A stretch of DNA of 64,000 nt from Enterobacter cloacae (GCF_011078175.1 NZ_JAALCJ010000006.1:62001-126000); one strand, 5' to 3'. Positions 45,485 to 58,122 are shown, numbered from the stretch's first letter. Notes: generated by a model not told the origin, from the letters alone. Program-made: numbers and translations.

Positions 45485-46687
45485 ATGACGTATCGCAGCA
45501 AAATCGCCGTCGTCTTTCTGCTCGGCTTTTTCCTTGATTTGATAAACATGTTTATTGCCAGCGTCGCCTTTCCGGCGATGGCTCGCGCTTTCGATACCAC
45601 ACCTTCCGCGCTTGCCTGGGTAAGTAACGGATATATTGCCGGGCTGACGTTAATCATCCCTTTCAGCAGTATCCTGACGCGCCGCGTCGGGCCGAAGCGC
45701 GTTATCCTGCTCTCACTGCTTCTCTTTAGCGCGGCCTCCGTTGCGGCGGCTCTCTCATCTTCGCTGGAAAGTCTGATTGCCTGGCGAGTCGTACAGGGCG
45801 CCGGAGGAGGGCTACTGATCCCGGTTGGTCAGGCGCTGACCTGGCAACAGTTTAAGCCTCACGAGCGGGCCAGACTCTCCTCGGCGGTGATGCTGGTCGC
45901 ACTGCTTGCCCCCGCCTGCTCACCTGCTGTGGGCGGTATGCTGGTTCAGACATTCAGCTGGCGCTGGATATTTTTTGCCACCCTGCCCGTCGCCATTGTC
46001 ACCTTTGCTTTGGCCTGCGCGTGGCTTAAAACAGAAGCGTCACCAATAAACACCACCAGAATAGTCAACCTGTCTTTGCTGACGGACCCGCTGTTACGCT
46101 TATCCATGCTTATCTATTTGTGCGTACCCGGCATCTTTATTGGCGTGAACGTAACGGGCATGTATTACCTCCAGAGCGAGGTAAACATGACGCCCGCAGC
46201 AACGGGTACGCTTATGCTGCCGTGGTCTGTGGCATCGTTTTTGGCTATCACCGCGACAGGACGCTATTTCAACCGTATCGGCCCCCGGCCGCTGGCGATC
46301 GTCGGTTGTCTTTTGCAGGCGACGGGCATTCTGCTTTTAATTAACGTCGGCCCGGCAATGCTGTTACCTGCCGTTGCGTTTGCATTGATGGGTGCGGGGG
46401 GAAGCCTTTGCAGCAGTACGGCTCAGAGCAGCGCGTTTTTGACGATGCGACCGCAAGATATGCCTGATGCCAGTGCGCTGTGGAATCTGAATCGTCAGTT
46501 GAGCTTTTTCGTGGGCGCCTTGCTGCTGACGCAGGTGCTGAGCGTCATGCAGGCTTATCTCGCGCCACTGGCTGCCTGGCACGGGATGTTTATTTTTGCC
46601 GCAGTCATCACGCTACTGCCCGTACTGTACGTCTACCGTATTAACAACACCCAGTTGCTTACGCAACTGCAACAGGAGCAACCATGA
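45485..46687 (+). CDS. MFS multidrug-type transporter
   Basis: 400 residues starting MTYRSKIAVVFLLGFFLDLI behind GGAGG; the 65-codon upstream extension of the frame overlaps the lysR gene and is rejected. About 12 or more membrane helices. The loop motif after helix 2 is SSILTRRVGPKRVIL, and motif C-like PACSPAVGG appears in helix 5, both typical of drug:H+ antiporters of the DHA2-like group. It is probably controlled by the divergent LysR protein. The substrate is unknown. Confidence 0.87.
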   Translation: MTYRSKIAVVFLLGFFLDLINMFIASVAFPAMARAFDTTPSALAWVSNGYIAGLTLIIPFSSILTRRVGPKRVILLSLLLFSAASVAAALSSSLESLIAWRVVQGAGGGLLIPVGQALTWQQFKPHERARLSSAVMLVALLAPACSPAVGGMLVQTFSWRWIFFATLPVAIVTFALACAWLKTEASPINTTRIVNLSLLTDPLLRLSMLIYLCVPGIFIGVNVTGMYYLQSEVNMTPAATGTLMLPWSVASFLAITATGRYFNRIGPRPLAIVGCLLQATGILLLINVGPAMLLPAVAFALMGAGGSLCSSTAQSSAFLTMRPQDMPDASALWNLNRQLSFFVGALLLTQVLSVMQAYLAPLAAWHGMFIFAAVITLLPVLYVYRINNTQLLTQLQQEQP

Positions 46688-47061
46688 CGCCTTTCGAACA
46701 CGAGATCCTCGACATCCACGTCGCCCTTGAAAACTGGTTAGGTGCAGGCGAAGGCGATCGAGACGCCCTTCTCGCCCGTTTCCGTCCGGATTTTCTGATG
46801 GTACCACCGAGTGGCAACCCTTTAGATCATCACGCGCTTGTCCAATTTTTATATGCGCAGCGGGGAACCCGACCCGGGCTCAGGATCGGCATTGATGCGT
46901 TAACGACGCTCCAGACATGGGACAACGGCGCGGTGCTTCATTACCGGGAGACGCAAACCCGGCCAGGCCAGCCCGTCAACGTGCGCTGGTCAACCGCGGT
47001 GCTTAATCAGGAAGGGGATAACATCACCTGGCGTTTGCTGCACGAAACGGCGCAGCCGTAA
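46684..47061 (+). CDS. NTF2-like (SnoaL/DUF4440-type) protein
   Basis: 125 residues starting MTPFEHEILDIHVALENWL, overlapping the MFS gene by four bases. The pattern of an N-terminal helix, RFRPDFLMVPPSG, and C-terminal strands VRWSTAVLNQ and WRLLHETAQ fits the small cone-shaped NTF2-like fold. Such proteins are small enzymes or ligand binders. It may act on the compound moved by the transporter, but that is inference. A terminator follows. Confidence 0.72.
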   Translation: MTPFEHEILDIHVALENWLGAGEGDRDALLARFRPDFLMVPPSGNPLDHHALVQFLYAQRGTRPGLRIGIDALTTLQTWDNGAVLHYRETQTRPGQPVNVRWSTAVLNQEGDNITWRLLHETAQP

Positions 47062-47066
47062 GGCAT

Positions 47067-47097
47067 AAAAAAGGCCCGTCTCACGACGGGCCTTTTC
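47067..47097. terminator. Bidirectional terminator between SnoaL-like gene and rpoS
   Basis: Stem AAGGCCCGTC / GACGGGCCTT with loop TCAC, preceded by an A tract and followed by T. The symmetry lets it serve both convergent genes. Confidence 0.9.
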
Positions 47098-47111
47098 TGA
47101 CGAATGGTTGC

Positions 47112-48104
47112 TTACTCGCGGAACAGCGCTTCGATATTCAGACCTTGCCCTTGCAGGATTTCACGCAGGCGGCGTAGCCCTTCAACCTGAATCTGACGAA
47201 CACGTTCACGGGTCAGGCCAATCTCACGGCCGACATCTTCCAGTGTCGCAGCTTCATACCCCAGTAAACCGAAACGACGTGCCAGCACTTCACGCTGTTT
47301 GGCGTTCAGTTCGAACAGCCATTTGACGATGCTCTGTTTCATGTCATCGTCCTGCGTGGTGTCTTCCGGGCCGTTGTCTTTTTCATCGGCCAGGATGTCC
47401 AGCAGCGCTTTTTCGGAGTCGCCACCCAGCGGGGTGTCAACCGAGGTAATGCGCTCGTTGAGACGCAGCATACGGCTTACGTCATCAACCGGTTTGTCGA
47501 GTTGCTCTGCAATCTCTTCCGCACTTGGCTCGTGGTCCAGTTTATGGGACAACTCGCGCGCGGTACGCAGATAAACATTCAACTCTTTGACGATGTGGAT
47601 CGGCAGTCGAATCGTACGGGTCTGGTTCATAATAGCCCGTTCGATGGTCTGACGAATCCACCAGGTCGCGTAGGTTGAGAAACGGAACCCGCGTTCCGGG
47701 TCAAACTTCTCAACTGCGCGGATGAGACCTAAGTTGCCCTCTTCAATCAGATCCAGCAGAGCCAGACCACGATTGCCGTAACGGCGGGCAATTTTCACGA
47801 CCAGTCGCAGGTTACTTTCGATCATGCGACGACGCGAGGCAACATCACCACGCAAAGCACGACGTGCAAAATAGACTTCTTCTTCGGCCGTTAGCAGTGG
47901 GGAGTAACCAATCTCCCCAAGGTAAAGCTGAGTCGCGTCCAGCACACGCTGTGTGGCACCCTGCGATAACAGCTCTTCTTCAGCCAAATCGTTATCACTG
48001 GGTTCCTCTTCTACTAAGGCTTTTTCGTCAAAAGCCTCTGCTCCGTTCTCATCAAATTCCGCGTCTTCATTTAAATCATGAACTTTCAGCGTATTCTGAC
48101 TCAT
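47112..48104 (-). CDS. rpoS: RNA polymerase sigma factor RpoS
   Basis: 330 residues starting [18 protein letters not shown], the E. coli length; a 16-codon extension upstream is rejected. Region 2 ([20 protein letters not shown] and [11 protein letters not shown]) and region 4 HTH ([19 protein letters not shown]) are intact. RpoS directs general stress and stationary phase transcription. It is preceded by GGAG and the conserved leader, where small RNAs act in E. coli. The main promoter is known to lie within nlpD. Confidence 0.98.
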   Translation of the reverse strand: MSQNTLKVHDLNEDAEFDENGAEAFDEKALVEEEPSDNDLAEEELLSQGATQRVLDATQLYLGEIGYSPLLTAEEEVYFARRALRGDVASRRRMIESNLRLVVKIARRYGNRGLALLDLIEEGNLGLIRAVEKFDPERGFRFSTYATWWIRQTIERAIMNQTRTIRLPIHIVKELNVYLRTARELSHKLDHEPSAEEIAEQLDKPVDDVSRMLRLNERITSVDTPLGGDSEKALLDILADEKDNGPEDTTQDDDMKQSIVKWLFELNAKQREVLARRFGLLGYEAATLEDVGREIGLTRERVRQIQVEGLRRLREILQGQGLNIEALFRE

Positions 48105-48163
48105 AAGGTGGCTCCTACCCGTGATCCCTGGACGAGACACCCTGGCTGGCATGCCCCGTCAAT
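48105..48163 (-). promoter_or_regulatory. Distal part of rpoS mRNA leader
   Basis: The stretch before the rpoS ATG contains GGATCACGGGTAGGAGCCAC, near-identical to the E. coli ribosome-binding segment that is sequestered by the leader hairpin and freed by DsrA, RprA or ArcZ. The rest of the leader runs into nlpD. Confidence 0.65.
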
Positions 48164-49288
48164 TTATCGCTGCGGTAAATATTGCAGCGGGTTTACGGAT
48201 TTCCCCTTGTAACGAATTTCAAAATGCAAGCGTGTAGAACTGGTTCCGGTGCTACCCATGGTAGCGATTTTTTGCCCCGCCTTAACTTCTTGTTGTTCCC
48301 GGACCAGCATAGTGTCGTTATGGGCGTAGGCACTCAGGTAATCATCATTATGTTTGATGATAATAAGATTACCGTAACCGCGCAGTGCGTTACCGGCATA
48401 GACAACGCGTCCGTCTGCGGTCGCGATGATTGCCTGTCCTTTACTGCCTGCGATATCGATCCCTTTGTTACCCCCCTCAGAGGTGGCAAAGTTCTCGATA
48501 ATCTTGCCGTCAGTTGGCCAGCGCCAGGTGGTGATTGACGAGCTGGCATTCTGACTGCTTGCAGTCGGTACAGTAGAGCTAACCACAGGTGCCGTAGTCG
48601 GTGCTGTGACAACAGTCGCAGTACCTTTATTATTCGGCAACATTTTGTTAGCACTCTGATCACCTGAATCCTCAGAATACGTAATTACAGGTTGTGAAGC
48701 AACCACCGTGGTGGTTTTTTGTGCAGGGGTAACGCTGTTATTTTGCGCGGTTACGTCGGCCGCTGAAACGGTGTTGCCTGGCGTAAGCGGTGTCCCCGTC
48801 GCGTTGCCAACCTGAAGCGTTTGCCCGACTTCCAGAGCATACGGGGCCTGGACGTTGTTTCGCTGTGCCAGATCGCGGAAATCGTTCCCGGTGATCCAGG
48901 CAATATAGAACAGCGTATCGCCGCGCTTCACGGTATAGGTGCTGCCGCCGGTATAGCTACCTTTCGGAATGTTCCCATACTTACGGTTATACACTATGCG
49001 GCCATTTTCGGTCTGAACAGGCTGATCCACTGGCTGAATCTGCGAAGGCTGCGTAACTGGACGCTGGACCGGCTGGATCTGCGGAGTTTGCTGCGCCGCT
49101 GAGGTGCCCATTTTAGGCGGAGGGGTGATCAACATTCCGCTGGACGTGTTACCCGAGCCGCTGGTTCCATTAACGGAACTGACGGGTGCAGGCGCGTTAT
49201 TCGAACTAGTACAGCCTGCCAGCCAGAGCGAAACCAGTGATAATGCCGCAACACGGCTGATGGTGAATTTTGGGCTTCCCGCGCTCAT
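48164..49288 (-). CDS. nlpD: Murein hydrolase activator NlpD
   Basis: 374 residues. Lipobox LAGC (Cys26), a LysM domain (about 115-160, [15 protein letters not shown]) and a C-terminal degenerate LytM/M23 domain (about 270-372, [20 protein letters not shown]) lacking the full zinc ligand set. NlpD sits on the outer membrane and activates amidase AmiC during division. A low-complexity Ser/Thr/Val linker lies between the domains. It carries the rpoS promoter in its coding region, by analogy with E. coli. Confidence 0.97.
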   Translation of the reverse strand: MSAGSPKFTISRVAALSLVSLWLAGCTSSNNAPAPVSSVNGTSGSGNTSSGMLITPPPKMGTSAAQQTPQIQPVQRPVTQPSQIQPVDQPVQTENGRIVYNRKYGNIPKGSYTGGSTYTVKRGDTLFYIAWITGNDFRDLAQRNNVQAPYALEVGQTLQVGNATGTPLTPGNTVSAADVTAQNNSVTPAQKTTTVVASQPVITYSEDSGDQSANKMLPNNKGTATVVTAPTTAPVVSSTVPTASSQNASSSITTWRWPTDGKIIENFATSEGGNKGIDIAGSKGQAIIATADGRVVYAGNALRGYGNLIIIKHNDDYLSAYAHNDTMLVREQQEVKAGQKIATMGSTGTSSTRLHFEIRYKGKSVNPLQYLPQR

Positions 49289-49404
49289 TTATCCCCCAGG
49301 AAAGTGTTAACTACCAGTGACTTAAAAAATAACCGTGATGGCACGAACTATCGCGCCACACCATACGCTGAATTTGCCTTAATAACCCTGGAAAAATCCG
49401 AGTC

Positions 49405-50766
<1,362 letters not shown>

Positions 50767-50786
<20 letters not shown>

Positions 50787-51816
50787 AATCACCCGACGTG
50801 TTGATAAGTTCCCTGACAACACTGGTGGCAAAGCTACCTGCCGGCAGCCAGAAGCGTAACTCGATGGTTACGTCATCCCACCAGTTCCAGCTCAGCTGTT
50901 GCGGGTAGAGGAGCATCGCACGACGTGCCGCCTCGACCTTTTCCCGCACCAGCAAGGATTGTAATTCTGGCGCATCCGCCACCGCTGACTGCTCTGCGGC
51001 AAGCGCCTCGCCCTGGGTTCCCCAGTCGCCTGAGCCCGGCAAGGCGGCGGTAATCATCAGCGCTTTAGCGTCCACACGCGACTGGGCATCGGCCATCTCT
51101 TCGGCCGTTGCCACAAACCAGCTTCCGCGTCCCGCTAATTGTAGCGCATCGCCGACAACAACTTGATTCGCGTCCGGTTTTTTCAGCCGTTCGCTTACCA
51201 TCTGATTAAACAACGCACTGCGGGCCGCCGACAACCAAAAACTGCGTTTATTCCGATCGCGCACCGGTGCATCGCTTTGCGCCCAGCGCAGCGCACCCAG
51301 CAGGTTACTGCCACCGATCCCAAAGCGCTGTGCGCCAAAGTAGTTCGGTACGCCGCGTTCACCGATAGCGTTCAGACGTTTTTCAACGTCTTCGCGGTTG
51401 GTCACTTCACGCAGCACCAGCGTGAAATAGTTGCCTTTCAACGCTCCCGGGCGCAATTTGCGCTTGTGGCGGGCATACTCCAGTACCTTACAGCCCTCGA
51501 GCTCAAATTTGCTTAAATCGGGCATGGCGTTGCCGGGCACGCGGGCGCAAAGCCACTGTTCGGTCACGGCATGTTTATCTTTTTGACCGGCAAAGCTCAC
51601 TTCGCGGGCGTGAATTTTGAGGAATTTTGCCAGCGCGTCCGCCACGAAGCGGGTGTTGCAGCCGTTTTTCAGAATGCGCACCAGGATATGCTCGCCTTCG
51701 CCGTCCGGCTCAAAACCCAGATCTTCCACTACCACGAAATCTTCAGGGTTGGCTTTCAGCAGACCCTTGCCCTGCGGTTTACCGTGCAGATACGTCAGGT
51801 TGTCGAAATCCGTCAT
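50767..51816 (-). CDS. truD: tRNA pseudouridine(13) synthase TruD
   Basis: 349 residues. The family motif with catalytic Asp is [14 protein letters not shown] (about 75-88); the NYFGAQRFG stretch and the inserted TRUD domain follow. It makes pseudouridine 13 in tRNA-Glu. It overlaps ispF (four bases) and surE (20 bases) in the ftsB-ispDF-truD-surE-pcm cluster. Confidence 0.97.
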
Positions 51817-52292
51817 TTGGCCGCCTTTACCAGCAGCGCCACGGCCTCACAGGCAATGCCTTCGCCACGGCCGGTAAAGCCCAGCTTCTCCGTGGTGGTC
51901 GCTTTGACGTTGACGTCGTCCATATGGCAGCCCAGATCTTCAGCGATAAACACGCGCATCTGGGGGATGTGCGGCAGCATCTTCGGTGCCTGAGCTATGA
52001 TCGTCACATCAACGTTGCCGAGGGTGTAGCCTTTGGCCTGAATGCGACGCCAGGCTTCGCGCAGCAGTTCGCGACTGTCCGCGCCCTTAAAAGCAGCATC
52101 GGTGTCCGGGAACAGTTTTCCGATGTCGCCCAGCGCGGCGGCACCCAGCAGCGCATCGGTCAGCGCATGCAGCGCCACGTCGCCATCAGAATGCGCCAGC
52201 AGACCTTTTTCGAAAGGAATACGCACGCCGCCAATGATAATTGGGCCTTCTCCGCCAAAGGCGTGTACATCAAAACCGTGTCCAATACGCAT
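51813..52292 (-). CDS. ispF: 2-C-methyl-D-erythritol 2,4-cyclodiphosphate synthase
   Basis: 159 residues. Zinc ligands in GHGFDVHAF (Asp8, His10) and [14 protein letters not shown] (His42) and the [17 protein letters not shown] stretch are conserved. It makes MEcPP in the MEP isoprenoid pathway. It overlaps ispD by one base and truD by four. Confidence 0.98.
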   Translation of the reverse strand: MRIGHGFDVHAFGGEGPIIIGGVRIPFEKGLLAHSDGDVALHALTDALLGAAALGDIGKLFPDTDAAFKGADSRELLREAWRRIQAKGYTLGNVDVTIIAQAPKMLPHIPQMRVFIAEDLGCHMDDVNVKATTTEKLGFTGRGEGIACEAVALLVKAAK

Positions 52293-53002
52293 TATGCCTT
52301 CTCCTGAGGGGTCGTACGGGTAAGATAAAATTCCGCGAGCTGTAAGTCTTCCGGGCGCGTTACTTTTATATTATCAGCGCGCCCTTCAACAAGCGTTGGG
52401 TGGAAACCGCAATACTCCAGCGCCGAGGCTTCGTCCGTAATGGTCGCACCTTCTTTAAGCGCACGCGTTAAGCAGTCGTGGAGTAATTCGCGGGGAAAAA
52501 ATTGTGGCGTCAGCGCGTGCCATAGATCGACGCGCTCAACGGTGTGCGCAATCGCCGGTTTACCCGGTTCGGCACGCTTCATGGTGTCACGCACCGGGGC
52601 GGCCAGAATGCCGCCCACTTTACTGGTTTCACTCAGCGCCAGCAGACGCGACAAATCGTCGTGATGCAGACAGGGACGCGCGGCATCGTGCACCAGCACC
52701 CACTGCGCGTTTCCGGCAGCCTGAAGGCCCGCCAGTACAGAGTCGGCCCGCTCTGCGCCGCCGTCAACAACGGTAATCTGGGGATGATTCGCCAGCGGGA
52801 GCTGCGCAAAACGCGCATCGCCGGGGCTGATGGCAATAACAACGCGTTTCACCCGGGCATGTGCCAGCAGCGCCGCCACGGCATGCTCGAGGATCGTTTT
52901 ATCGCCAATTGAGAGATACTGCTTAGGACATTCTGTCTGCATGCGCCGGCCAAAACCTGCGGCCGGCACCACGGCACAGACGTCCGAAAAAGTTGCTGCC
53001 AT
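52292..53002 (-). CDS. ispD: 2-C-methyl-D-erythritol 4-phosphate cytidylyltransferase
   Basis: 236 residues from [20 protein letters not shown], the E. coli length; a 21-codon upstream extension is rejected. The nucleotide-binding loop [17 protein letters not shown] and [10 protein letters not shown] are diagnostic. It couples MEP to CTP, the third step of the MEP pathway. ftsB lies 19 bases upstream. Confidence 0.98.
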   Translation of the reverse strand: MAATFSDVCAVVPAAGFGRRMQTECPKQYLSIGDKTILEHAVAALLAHARVKRVVIAISPGDARFAQLPLANHPQITVVDGGAERADSVLAGLQAAGNAQWVLVHDAARPCLHHDDLSRLLALSETSKVGGILAAPVRDTMKRAEPGKPAIAHTVERVDLWHALTPQFFPRELLHDCLTRALKEGATITDEASALEYCGFHPTLVEGRADNIKVTRPEDLQLAEFYLTRTTPQEKA

Positions 53003-53021
53003 GTCGTAATCCTGGGCCTGA

Positions 53022-53333
53022 TTATCGATTGTTTTGTGCGGAGCCCTGATTGCGTTTAGACGCATCCGGAACCAGACGGTAAAACGTTTCGCCCGGCTTA
53101 GTCATACTGAGTTCATTGCGTGCGCGCTCCTCAATCGCCTCCTGGCCGCCATTGAGGTCATCAATTTCAGCAAAAAGTTGATCGTTACGCGCTTTAAGTT
53201 TGGCGTTTGTCGCCTGCTGTGCCGCGACGTCATCGCTCACCCGGCTATAGTCGTGCAGTCCGTTTTTGCCGAACCACAGCGAATATTGCAGCCAGACCAG
53301 CAAAGCCAGCAACAGCAGCGTTAGTTTACCCAT
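53022..53333 (-). CDS. ftsB: Cell division protein FtsB
   Basis: 103 residues. One N-terminal membrane helix ([21 protein letters not shown]) is followed by a periplasmic coiled coil (about 30-70, [20 protein letters not shown]). FtsB forms the FtsQLB complex of the divisome. The usual length and place, next to ispD, support the call. Confidence 0.97.
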   Translation of the reverse strand: MGKLTLLLLALLVWLQYSLWFGKNGLHDYSRVSDDVAAQQATNAKLKARNDQLFAEIDDLNGGQEAIEERARNELSMTKPGETFYRLVPDASKRNQGSAQNNR

Positions 53334-53412
53334 CCTGCCCCCTGAAAAAACGGCATCATCATCCCATAACTTTCCGCTGGACTCTACTGCGGGGTTTTAA
53401 TTATGCCGTAAG

Positions 53413-53739
53413 TTAGCCCATCAGCCATAAAAACAGCAGGCCAAAGATGACCACAACGGTGGCAATAGTGATGAGGGTACTATACAGGAGCTTGCCGTTA
53501 AAAAGGGAGTGCAGCGCAACGCCCACAACCACCGCAACGGGCATCAGCGCGAGGAAGAAAGGCCAGGTATAGAGGAAGAAAAAGAGGGTGTTACCACCGT
53601 AGATCAAAAACGGGATACCCAGCGCCAGTAACCACGACACGAAGCCGACAATCGCCCCAGGGAAGGACCAGGTCGTTTCGTCGTCGGTCGTTAACGGTTC
53701 CGACCCGGTGGTAATCATGTAGTTTTCACTGTTGCGCAT
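53413..53739 (-). CDS. ygbE: YgbE, DUF3561 inner membrane protein
   Basis: 108 residues with three hydrophobic segments (about 28-48, 51-75 and 83-106) after a polar N-terminus (DDETTWSFPGAIVGFVSW). It matches E. coli YgbE in sequence character and place between ftsB and cysC. The function is unknown. Confidence 0.9.
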   Translation of the reverse strand: MRNSENYMITTGSEPLTTDDETTWSFPGAIVGFVSWLLALGIPFLIYGGNTLFFFLYTWPFFLALMPVAVVVGVALHSLFNGKLLYSTLITIATVVVIFGLLFLWLMG

Positions 53740-53797
53740 AGCTAATCCTGTGACCGTGACTCATCGCTCGGGAAGACAGCTCCCGAACGATACCGTC

Positions 53798-54403
53798 TCA
53801 GGATCTGATAATATCGTCCCGTCTGAGCAGGTCTAATAATTGGCTTACTAAATTTGTTACCAATTGTTGACCTTCCAGATGAATCTCAGGGGATTCAGGC
53901 GCTTCGTAAACCGAGTCAATGCCGGTGAAGTTTCGCAGCTCTCCCGCGCGGGCTTTTTTATACAGCCCTTTCGGATCGCGCGCTTCGCAGATTGCCAGTG
54001 GCGTATCCACAAACACTTCGATAAAGCGATTCTGCCCCACGCGCTCGCGCACCATCTGGCGCTCGGCGCGGTGCGGGGAGATAAACGCCGTCAGCACCAC
54101 CAGCCCGGCATCCGCCATCAGGCTGGCGACTTCTCCCACACGACGAATGTTCTCCTTCCGGTCGTCGTCGCTGAACCCCAAATCGCTGCACAGACCGTGA
54201 CGCACGTTGTCGCCGTCCAGCAGGTAGGTGCTCACCCCCTGCTGATGCAGCGCCTCTTCCAGCGCGCCTGCCACCGTGGATTTACCGGAGCCAGACAGCC
54301 CGGTAAACCACAGCACAACCCCACGGTGACTGTGGAGCTGTTCGCGCTGGGCGACGGTGACCGGATGAGGATGCCAGACGACGTTCTCATCATGGGCCGC
54401 CAT
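53798..54403 (-). CDS. cysC: Adenylyl-sulfate kinase CysC
   Basis: 201 residues from [13 protein letters not shown]; its ATG overlaps the cysN stop (TGATG), and a GTG one codon earlier is disfavoured. The P-loop GLSGSGKST and [15 protein letters not shown] are typical. It phosphorylates APS to PAPS. It ends the cysG-cysD-cysN-cysC unit. Confidence 0.97.
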   Translation of the reverse strand: MAAHDENVVWHPHPVTVAQREQLHSHRGVVLWFTGLSGSGKSTVAGALEEALHQQGVSTYLLDGDNVRHGLCSDLGFSDDDRKENIRRVGEVASLMADAGLVVLTAFISPHRAERQMVRERVGQNRFIEVFVDTPLAICEARDPKGLYKKARAGELRNFTGIDSVYEAPESPEIHLEGQQLVTNLVSQLLDLLRRDDIIRS

Positions 54404-55827
54404 CACTTGCCTCCCAGCAGATCGCGTGCGCCCCAGTGCGGGAAGTGCTTACGCACCAGCGCGTTCAGCTCCAGTTCGAACGCGCTGAATTCAGAAGTCA
54501 CGGTCGCCAGCTCGTTTGGCTCACGCACCATGCCGGCACCGACGGTGACGTTAGTCAGGCGGTCGATGAAGATCAGCCCGCCCGTCACCGGATTCTGCTG
54601 ATACGGATCCAGCACCAGCGGCTCGTCGAAGGTCAGATCCACCAGACCGATGCCGTTCAGCGGCAGCTCGCTCACGTCACGGTGGGTCAGGTTATTGATG
54701 TCCACCTGGAACTGAATGCCGTCCACGCGGGCGCGGGTTTTCTTGCCGGCGATTTTAATGTCATAGCTCTGGCCTGCGGTCAGCGGCTGTTCCGCCATCC
54801 ACACGACATCCACGGATGCGCCCTGCACCGCCGCCAGCGTTTCCTGCGCGTCGACCAGCAGGTCGCCGCGGCTGATATCAATTTCGTCTTTCAATACCAG
54901 GGTTACCGCTTCACCTGCCCCGGCTTCGTCCAGATCGCCATCGAAGGTCACGATACGGGCAATGGCCGATTCCACACCGGACGGCAGCACCTTCACGCGC
55001 TGGCCCACCTTCACCAGGCCGGACGCAATGGTGCCCGAGAAACCGCGGAAATCAAGGTTCGGACGGTTCACATACTGCACCGGGAAGCGCATCGGCTGGG
55101 AGTCGACTACGCGCTGAATTTCAACGGTTTCCAGCACTTCCAGCAGCGTTGGGCCGCTGTACCACGGCATATTCGCGCTCTGAGAGGCAACGTTATCCCC
55201 TTCCAGCGCCGAGAGCGGTACGAAGCGAATATCCAGGTTGCCCGGCAGCTGTTCAGCAAAGGTCAGGTAGCTCTGGCGGATCTCGTCGAATCGCGCTTCG
55301 CTGTAGTCCACCAGATCCATTTTGTTCACCGCTACCACCAGGTGTTTGATCCCCAGCAGCGTAGAGATAAAGCTGTGACGACGAGTCTGATCCAGCACGC
55401 CTTTACGGGCGTCGATCAGCAGGATCGCCAGGTCACAGGTGGACGCGCCGGTCGCCATGTTACGGGTGTACTGCTCGTGCCCCGGGGTGTCGGCGATAAT
55501 AAATTTGCGTTTCTCGGTGGAGAAGTAGCGATAGGCAACATCAATGGTGATGCCCTGCTCGCGCTCCGCCTGCAAGCCATCCACCAGCAGCGCCAGGTCG
55601 AGTTTTTCGCCCTGGGTGCCGTGGCGTTTACTGTCATTGTGCAGGGAAGAGAGCTGATCTTCGTAGATCTGGCGCGTGTCGTGCAGCAGACGCCCTATCA
55701 GCGTGCTTTTCCCGTCATCGACGCTGCCGCAGGTCAGGAAACGCAGCAGGCTTTTGTACTGTTGGGCGTGCAGATAAGCTTCTACGCCGCCTTCATCGGC
55801 AATTTGTTGGGCAATAGTCGTATTCAT
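54403..55827 (-). CDS. cysN: Sulfate adenylyltransferase subunit 1 CysN
   Basis: 474 residues, an EF-Tu-like GTPase: G1 GSVDDGKST (about 35-43), G3 DTPGHEQY and G4 NKMD. GTP hydrolysis drives APS formation by CysD. The C-terminal beta-barrel domains follow (about 245-474). It lies nine bases after cysD. Confidence 0.98.
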   Translation of the reverse strand: MNTTIAQQIADEGGVEAYLHAQQYKSLLRFLTCGSVDDGKSTLIGRLLHDTRQIYEDQLSSLHNDSKRHGTQGEKLDLALLVDGLQAEREQGITIDVAYRYFSTEKRKFIIADTPGHEQYTRNMATGASTCDLAILLIDARKGVLDQTRRHSFISTLLGIKHLVVAVNKMDLVDYSEARFDEIRQSYLTFAEQLPGNLDIRFVPLSALEGDNVASQSANMPWYSGPTLLEVLETVEIQRVVDSQPMRFPVQYVNRPNLDFRGFSGTIASGLVKVGQRVKVLPSGVESAIARIVTFDGDLDEAGAGEAVTLVLKDEIDISRGDLLVDAQETLAAVQGASVDVVWMAEQPLTAGQSYDIKIAGKKTRARVDGIQFQVDINNLTHRDVSELPLNGIGLVDLTFDEPLVLDPYQQNPVTGGLIFIDRLTNVTVGAGMVREPNELATVTSEFSAFELELNALVRKHFPHWGARDLLGGK

Positions 55828-55836
55828 GGCGGCTCC

Positions 55837-56745
55837 TTAGAAATACCCCTGACGTTTCTTCAGCTCCATGGAGCCTGCCTGGTCGCGGTCAATCACGCGG
55901 CCCTGTCGCTCGCTGGTGGTCGACACCAGCATCTCCTCAATGATCTCGGGCAGCGTCTGCGCGCTGGATTCCACCGCGCCGGTCAACGGCCAGCAGCCGA
56001 GAGTACGGAAACGGACCATCTGTTTTTTGATCACTTCGCCCGGCTGTAAATCAATGCGATCGTCGTCGATCATCATCAGCATGCCGTCGCGCTCCAGCAC
56101 CGGGCGCTCGGCCGCCAGATACAGCGGAACGATCTCAATATTTTCCAGGTAGATGTACTGCCAGATATCCAGTTCGGTCCAGTTGGAGAGCGGGAAGACG
56201 CGAATGCTTTCGCCCTTGTTGATCTGGCCGTTGTAGTTGTGCCACAGCTCCGGGCGCTGGTTTTTCGGATCCCAGCGGTGGAAGCGGTCGCGGAAAGAGT
56301 AGATACGCTCTTTGGCGCGGGACTTCTCTTCGTCGCGACGCGCGCCGCCGAAGGCCGCATCAAAGCCGTATTTGTTCAGCGCCTGCTTCAGCCCTTCGGT
56401 TTTCATGATGTCGGTGTGCTTGGCGCTGCCGTGCACGAACGGGTTAATGCCCATCGCCACCCCTTCCGGGTTTTTATGCACCAGCAGCTCGCAGCCGTAG
56501 GCTTTTGCGGTACGGTCGCGGAATTCGTACATCTCGCGGAATTTCCAGCCGGTATCCACGTGCAGCAGCGGGAACGGCAGCGTACCCGGATAAAACGCTT
56601 TACGCGCCAGGTGCAGCATGACGCTGGAATCTTTACCGATGGAGTACATCATCACCGGGTTAGAAAACTCGGCGGCCACTTCGCGGATAATATGGATACT
56701 TTCCGCTTCGAGCTGCCGCAGGTGAGTAAGTCGTTTTTGGTCCAT
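55837..56745 (-). CDS. cysD: Sulfate adenylyltransferase subunit 2 CysD
   Basis: 302 residues of the PAPS reductase/ATP sulfurylase family, with the PP-loop [18 protein letters not shown] (about 35-52). It adenylates sulfate with ATP to APS with CysN. Here it is nine bases downstream of a cysG-type gene, which suggests joint transcription. Confidence 0.98.
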   Translation of the reverse strand: MDQKRLTHLRQLEAESIHIIREVAAEFSNPVMMYSIGKDSSVMLHLARKAFYPGTLPFPLLHVDTGWKFREMYEFRDRTAKAYGCELLVHKNPEGVAMGINPFVHGSAKHTDIMKTEGLKQALNKYGFDAAFGGARRDEEKSRAKERIYSFRDRFHRWDPKNQRPELWHNYNGQINKGESIRVFPLSNWTELDIWQYIYLENIEIVPLYLAAERPVLERDGMLMMIDDDRIDLQPGEVIKKQMVRFRTLGCWPLTGAVESSAQTLPEIIEEMLVSTTSERQGRVIDRDQAGSMELKKRQGYF

Positions 56746-56754
56746 AACCGTTCC

Positions 56755-58122
56755 TTAAGCCAAATTTACGACAGAAGAACCAAAGCCTTCTGTATCGGTT
56801 GTGTGCTGAAACCAGGCGAGCGTGCTGTGCAGCTGTACCACTTCCCCCACCACGATCAGGGCGGGCATTGGAGCGTCTTTCGCCAGGTCTGCGAGTTCTT
56901 GTAATGTGCCGATTGCGACGTGCTGATCGACACGCGTGCCGCGAGAAATCACGGCAACGGGCGTCGTTGCCTCGCGACCGTGCTGAATAAGCTGTTCGCT
57001 GATGTCTGCGGCTTTCATCGTGCCCATGTATATCGCCAGCGTTTGCCGGCTCTGGGCGAGATGTGACCAGTCAAACGGCGTGCTGTCCGCCTTGTAGTGA
57101 CCCGTTACAAACGTGACGCTCTGCGCATAGTCGCGATGGGTCAGCGGAATGCCGGCGTAGGCCGTTACTGCTGACGCCGCCGTAATGCCAGGTACGACCT
57201 GGAACGGAATGCCCGCTTCGGCTGCCGCCAGCAGCTCTTCGCCACCGCGACCGAAGATAAACGGATCGCCCCCCTTCAGGCGCACCACGGTTTTGCCCGC
57301 TTTCGCGGCGTCAATCAGCATCTGGTTGGTATCGTGCTGCGGCACAGAGTGCTCGCCCGCCCGTTTGCCGACGCAGATCTGTTCTGCATCGCGGCGGATC
57401 AACTCGCGCACGCCGTCAGTGACCAGGTGGTCGTAGAACACCACGTCCGCATCCTGAAGAACCTGGAGGCCACGCAGCGTGAGCAGCCCGGCATCGCCCG
57501 GCCCGGCGCCCACCAGAATGATCTCCCCGCCCGTACTGCCGGGGTTATCCAGTTCGTCTTCGAGGATTTGTTGCGCCGCCGTCTCGTTACCGGCCTGCAT
57601 CAGGCTGGCAAAGCGGCCGCGAAACACACGCTCCCAGAAGCGACGGCGTTCCGTCACGCTGGTCAGGCGTGTTTTCAGATGGTTGCGCCAGTAGCTGGCT
57701 TTCTCCGCCATGCGCCCGAGGCTGGTCGGCAGCAGCGCTTCGATTTTTTCTCTCAGCACGCGCGCCAGCACCGGGGCGGTGCCGCCGGAGGAGATCGCCA
57801 CCAGCAGCGGCGAGCGGTCGACAATCGACGGGAAGATAAATGAACACAACGGCTGGTCGTCTACCACGTTCACCAGACGGTGACGGACCTGGGCTGCGTC
57901 GGAGATGCGGCGGTTGAGCGCCCGATCTTCGGTTGCCGCTATCACCAGCACCACGCTGTCGATCTGAGACGCTTCAAAATCTGCCTCTGCGACAACCTGT
58001 ACCTGCGCCCCGGCGCGTTGCAGGAACGCGATTTTGCGATCGGCAATTTCACCTGTCCCGACAACCAGTACCGGTCGGTCTTTTAAGGCGGCAAAAAGGG
58101 GGAGATAGTCCACAGGCAACAA
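56755..58122 (-). CDS. cysG: Siroheme synthase CysG, divergent paralogue
   Basis: 455 residues. The N-terminal Rossmann domain has [10 protein letters not shown] (about 22-30) in place of the usual GGGDVAERK and is about 16-18 residues shorter than E. coli CysG between residues 45 and 60. The catalytic Asp in NVVD (Asp88) and SSGGT are kept. The C-terminal uroporphyrinogen methyltransferase domain is intact ([38 protein letters not shown]). It makes siroheme for CysI. In E. coli cysG is with nirBD instead, so this may be a second, sulfur-dedicated copy. A short C-terminal tail is extra. Confidence 0.92.
   Translation of the reverse strand: MLPVDYLPLFAALKDRPVLVVGTGEIADRKIAFLQRAGAQVQVVAEADFEASQIDSVVLVIAATEDRALNRRISDAAQVRHRLVNVVDDQPLCSFIFPSIVDRSPLLVAISSGGTAPVLARVLREKIEALLPTSLGRMAEKASYWRNHLKTRLTSVTERRRFWERVFRGRFASLMQAGNETAAQQILEDELDNPGSTGGEIILVGAGPGDAGLLTLRGLQVLQDADVVFYDHLVTDGVRELIRRDAEQICVGKRAGEHSVPQHDTNQMLIDAAKAGKTVVRLKGGDPFIFGRGGEELLAAAEAGIPFQVVPGITAASAVTAYAGIPLTHRDYAQSVTFVTGHYKADSTPFDWSHLAQSRQTLAIYMGTMKAADISEQLIQHGREATTPVAVISRGTRVDQHVAIGTLQELADLAKDAPMPALIVVGEVVQLHSTLAWFQHTTDTEGFGSSVVNLA

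Noticed and set aside
53768-53786. Hairpin TCGGGA / TCCCGA between ygbE and cysC as terminator
   Set aside because: The stem is short and no T tract follows on either strand.
54436-56049. 537-codon open frame on the plus strand
   Set aside because: It is antisense to cysN and the end of cysD, both with clear motifs; the His/Arg/Gln-rich translation is typical of a shadow frame.
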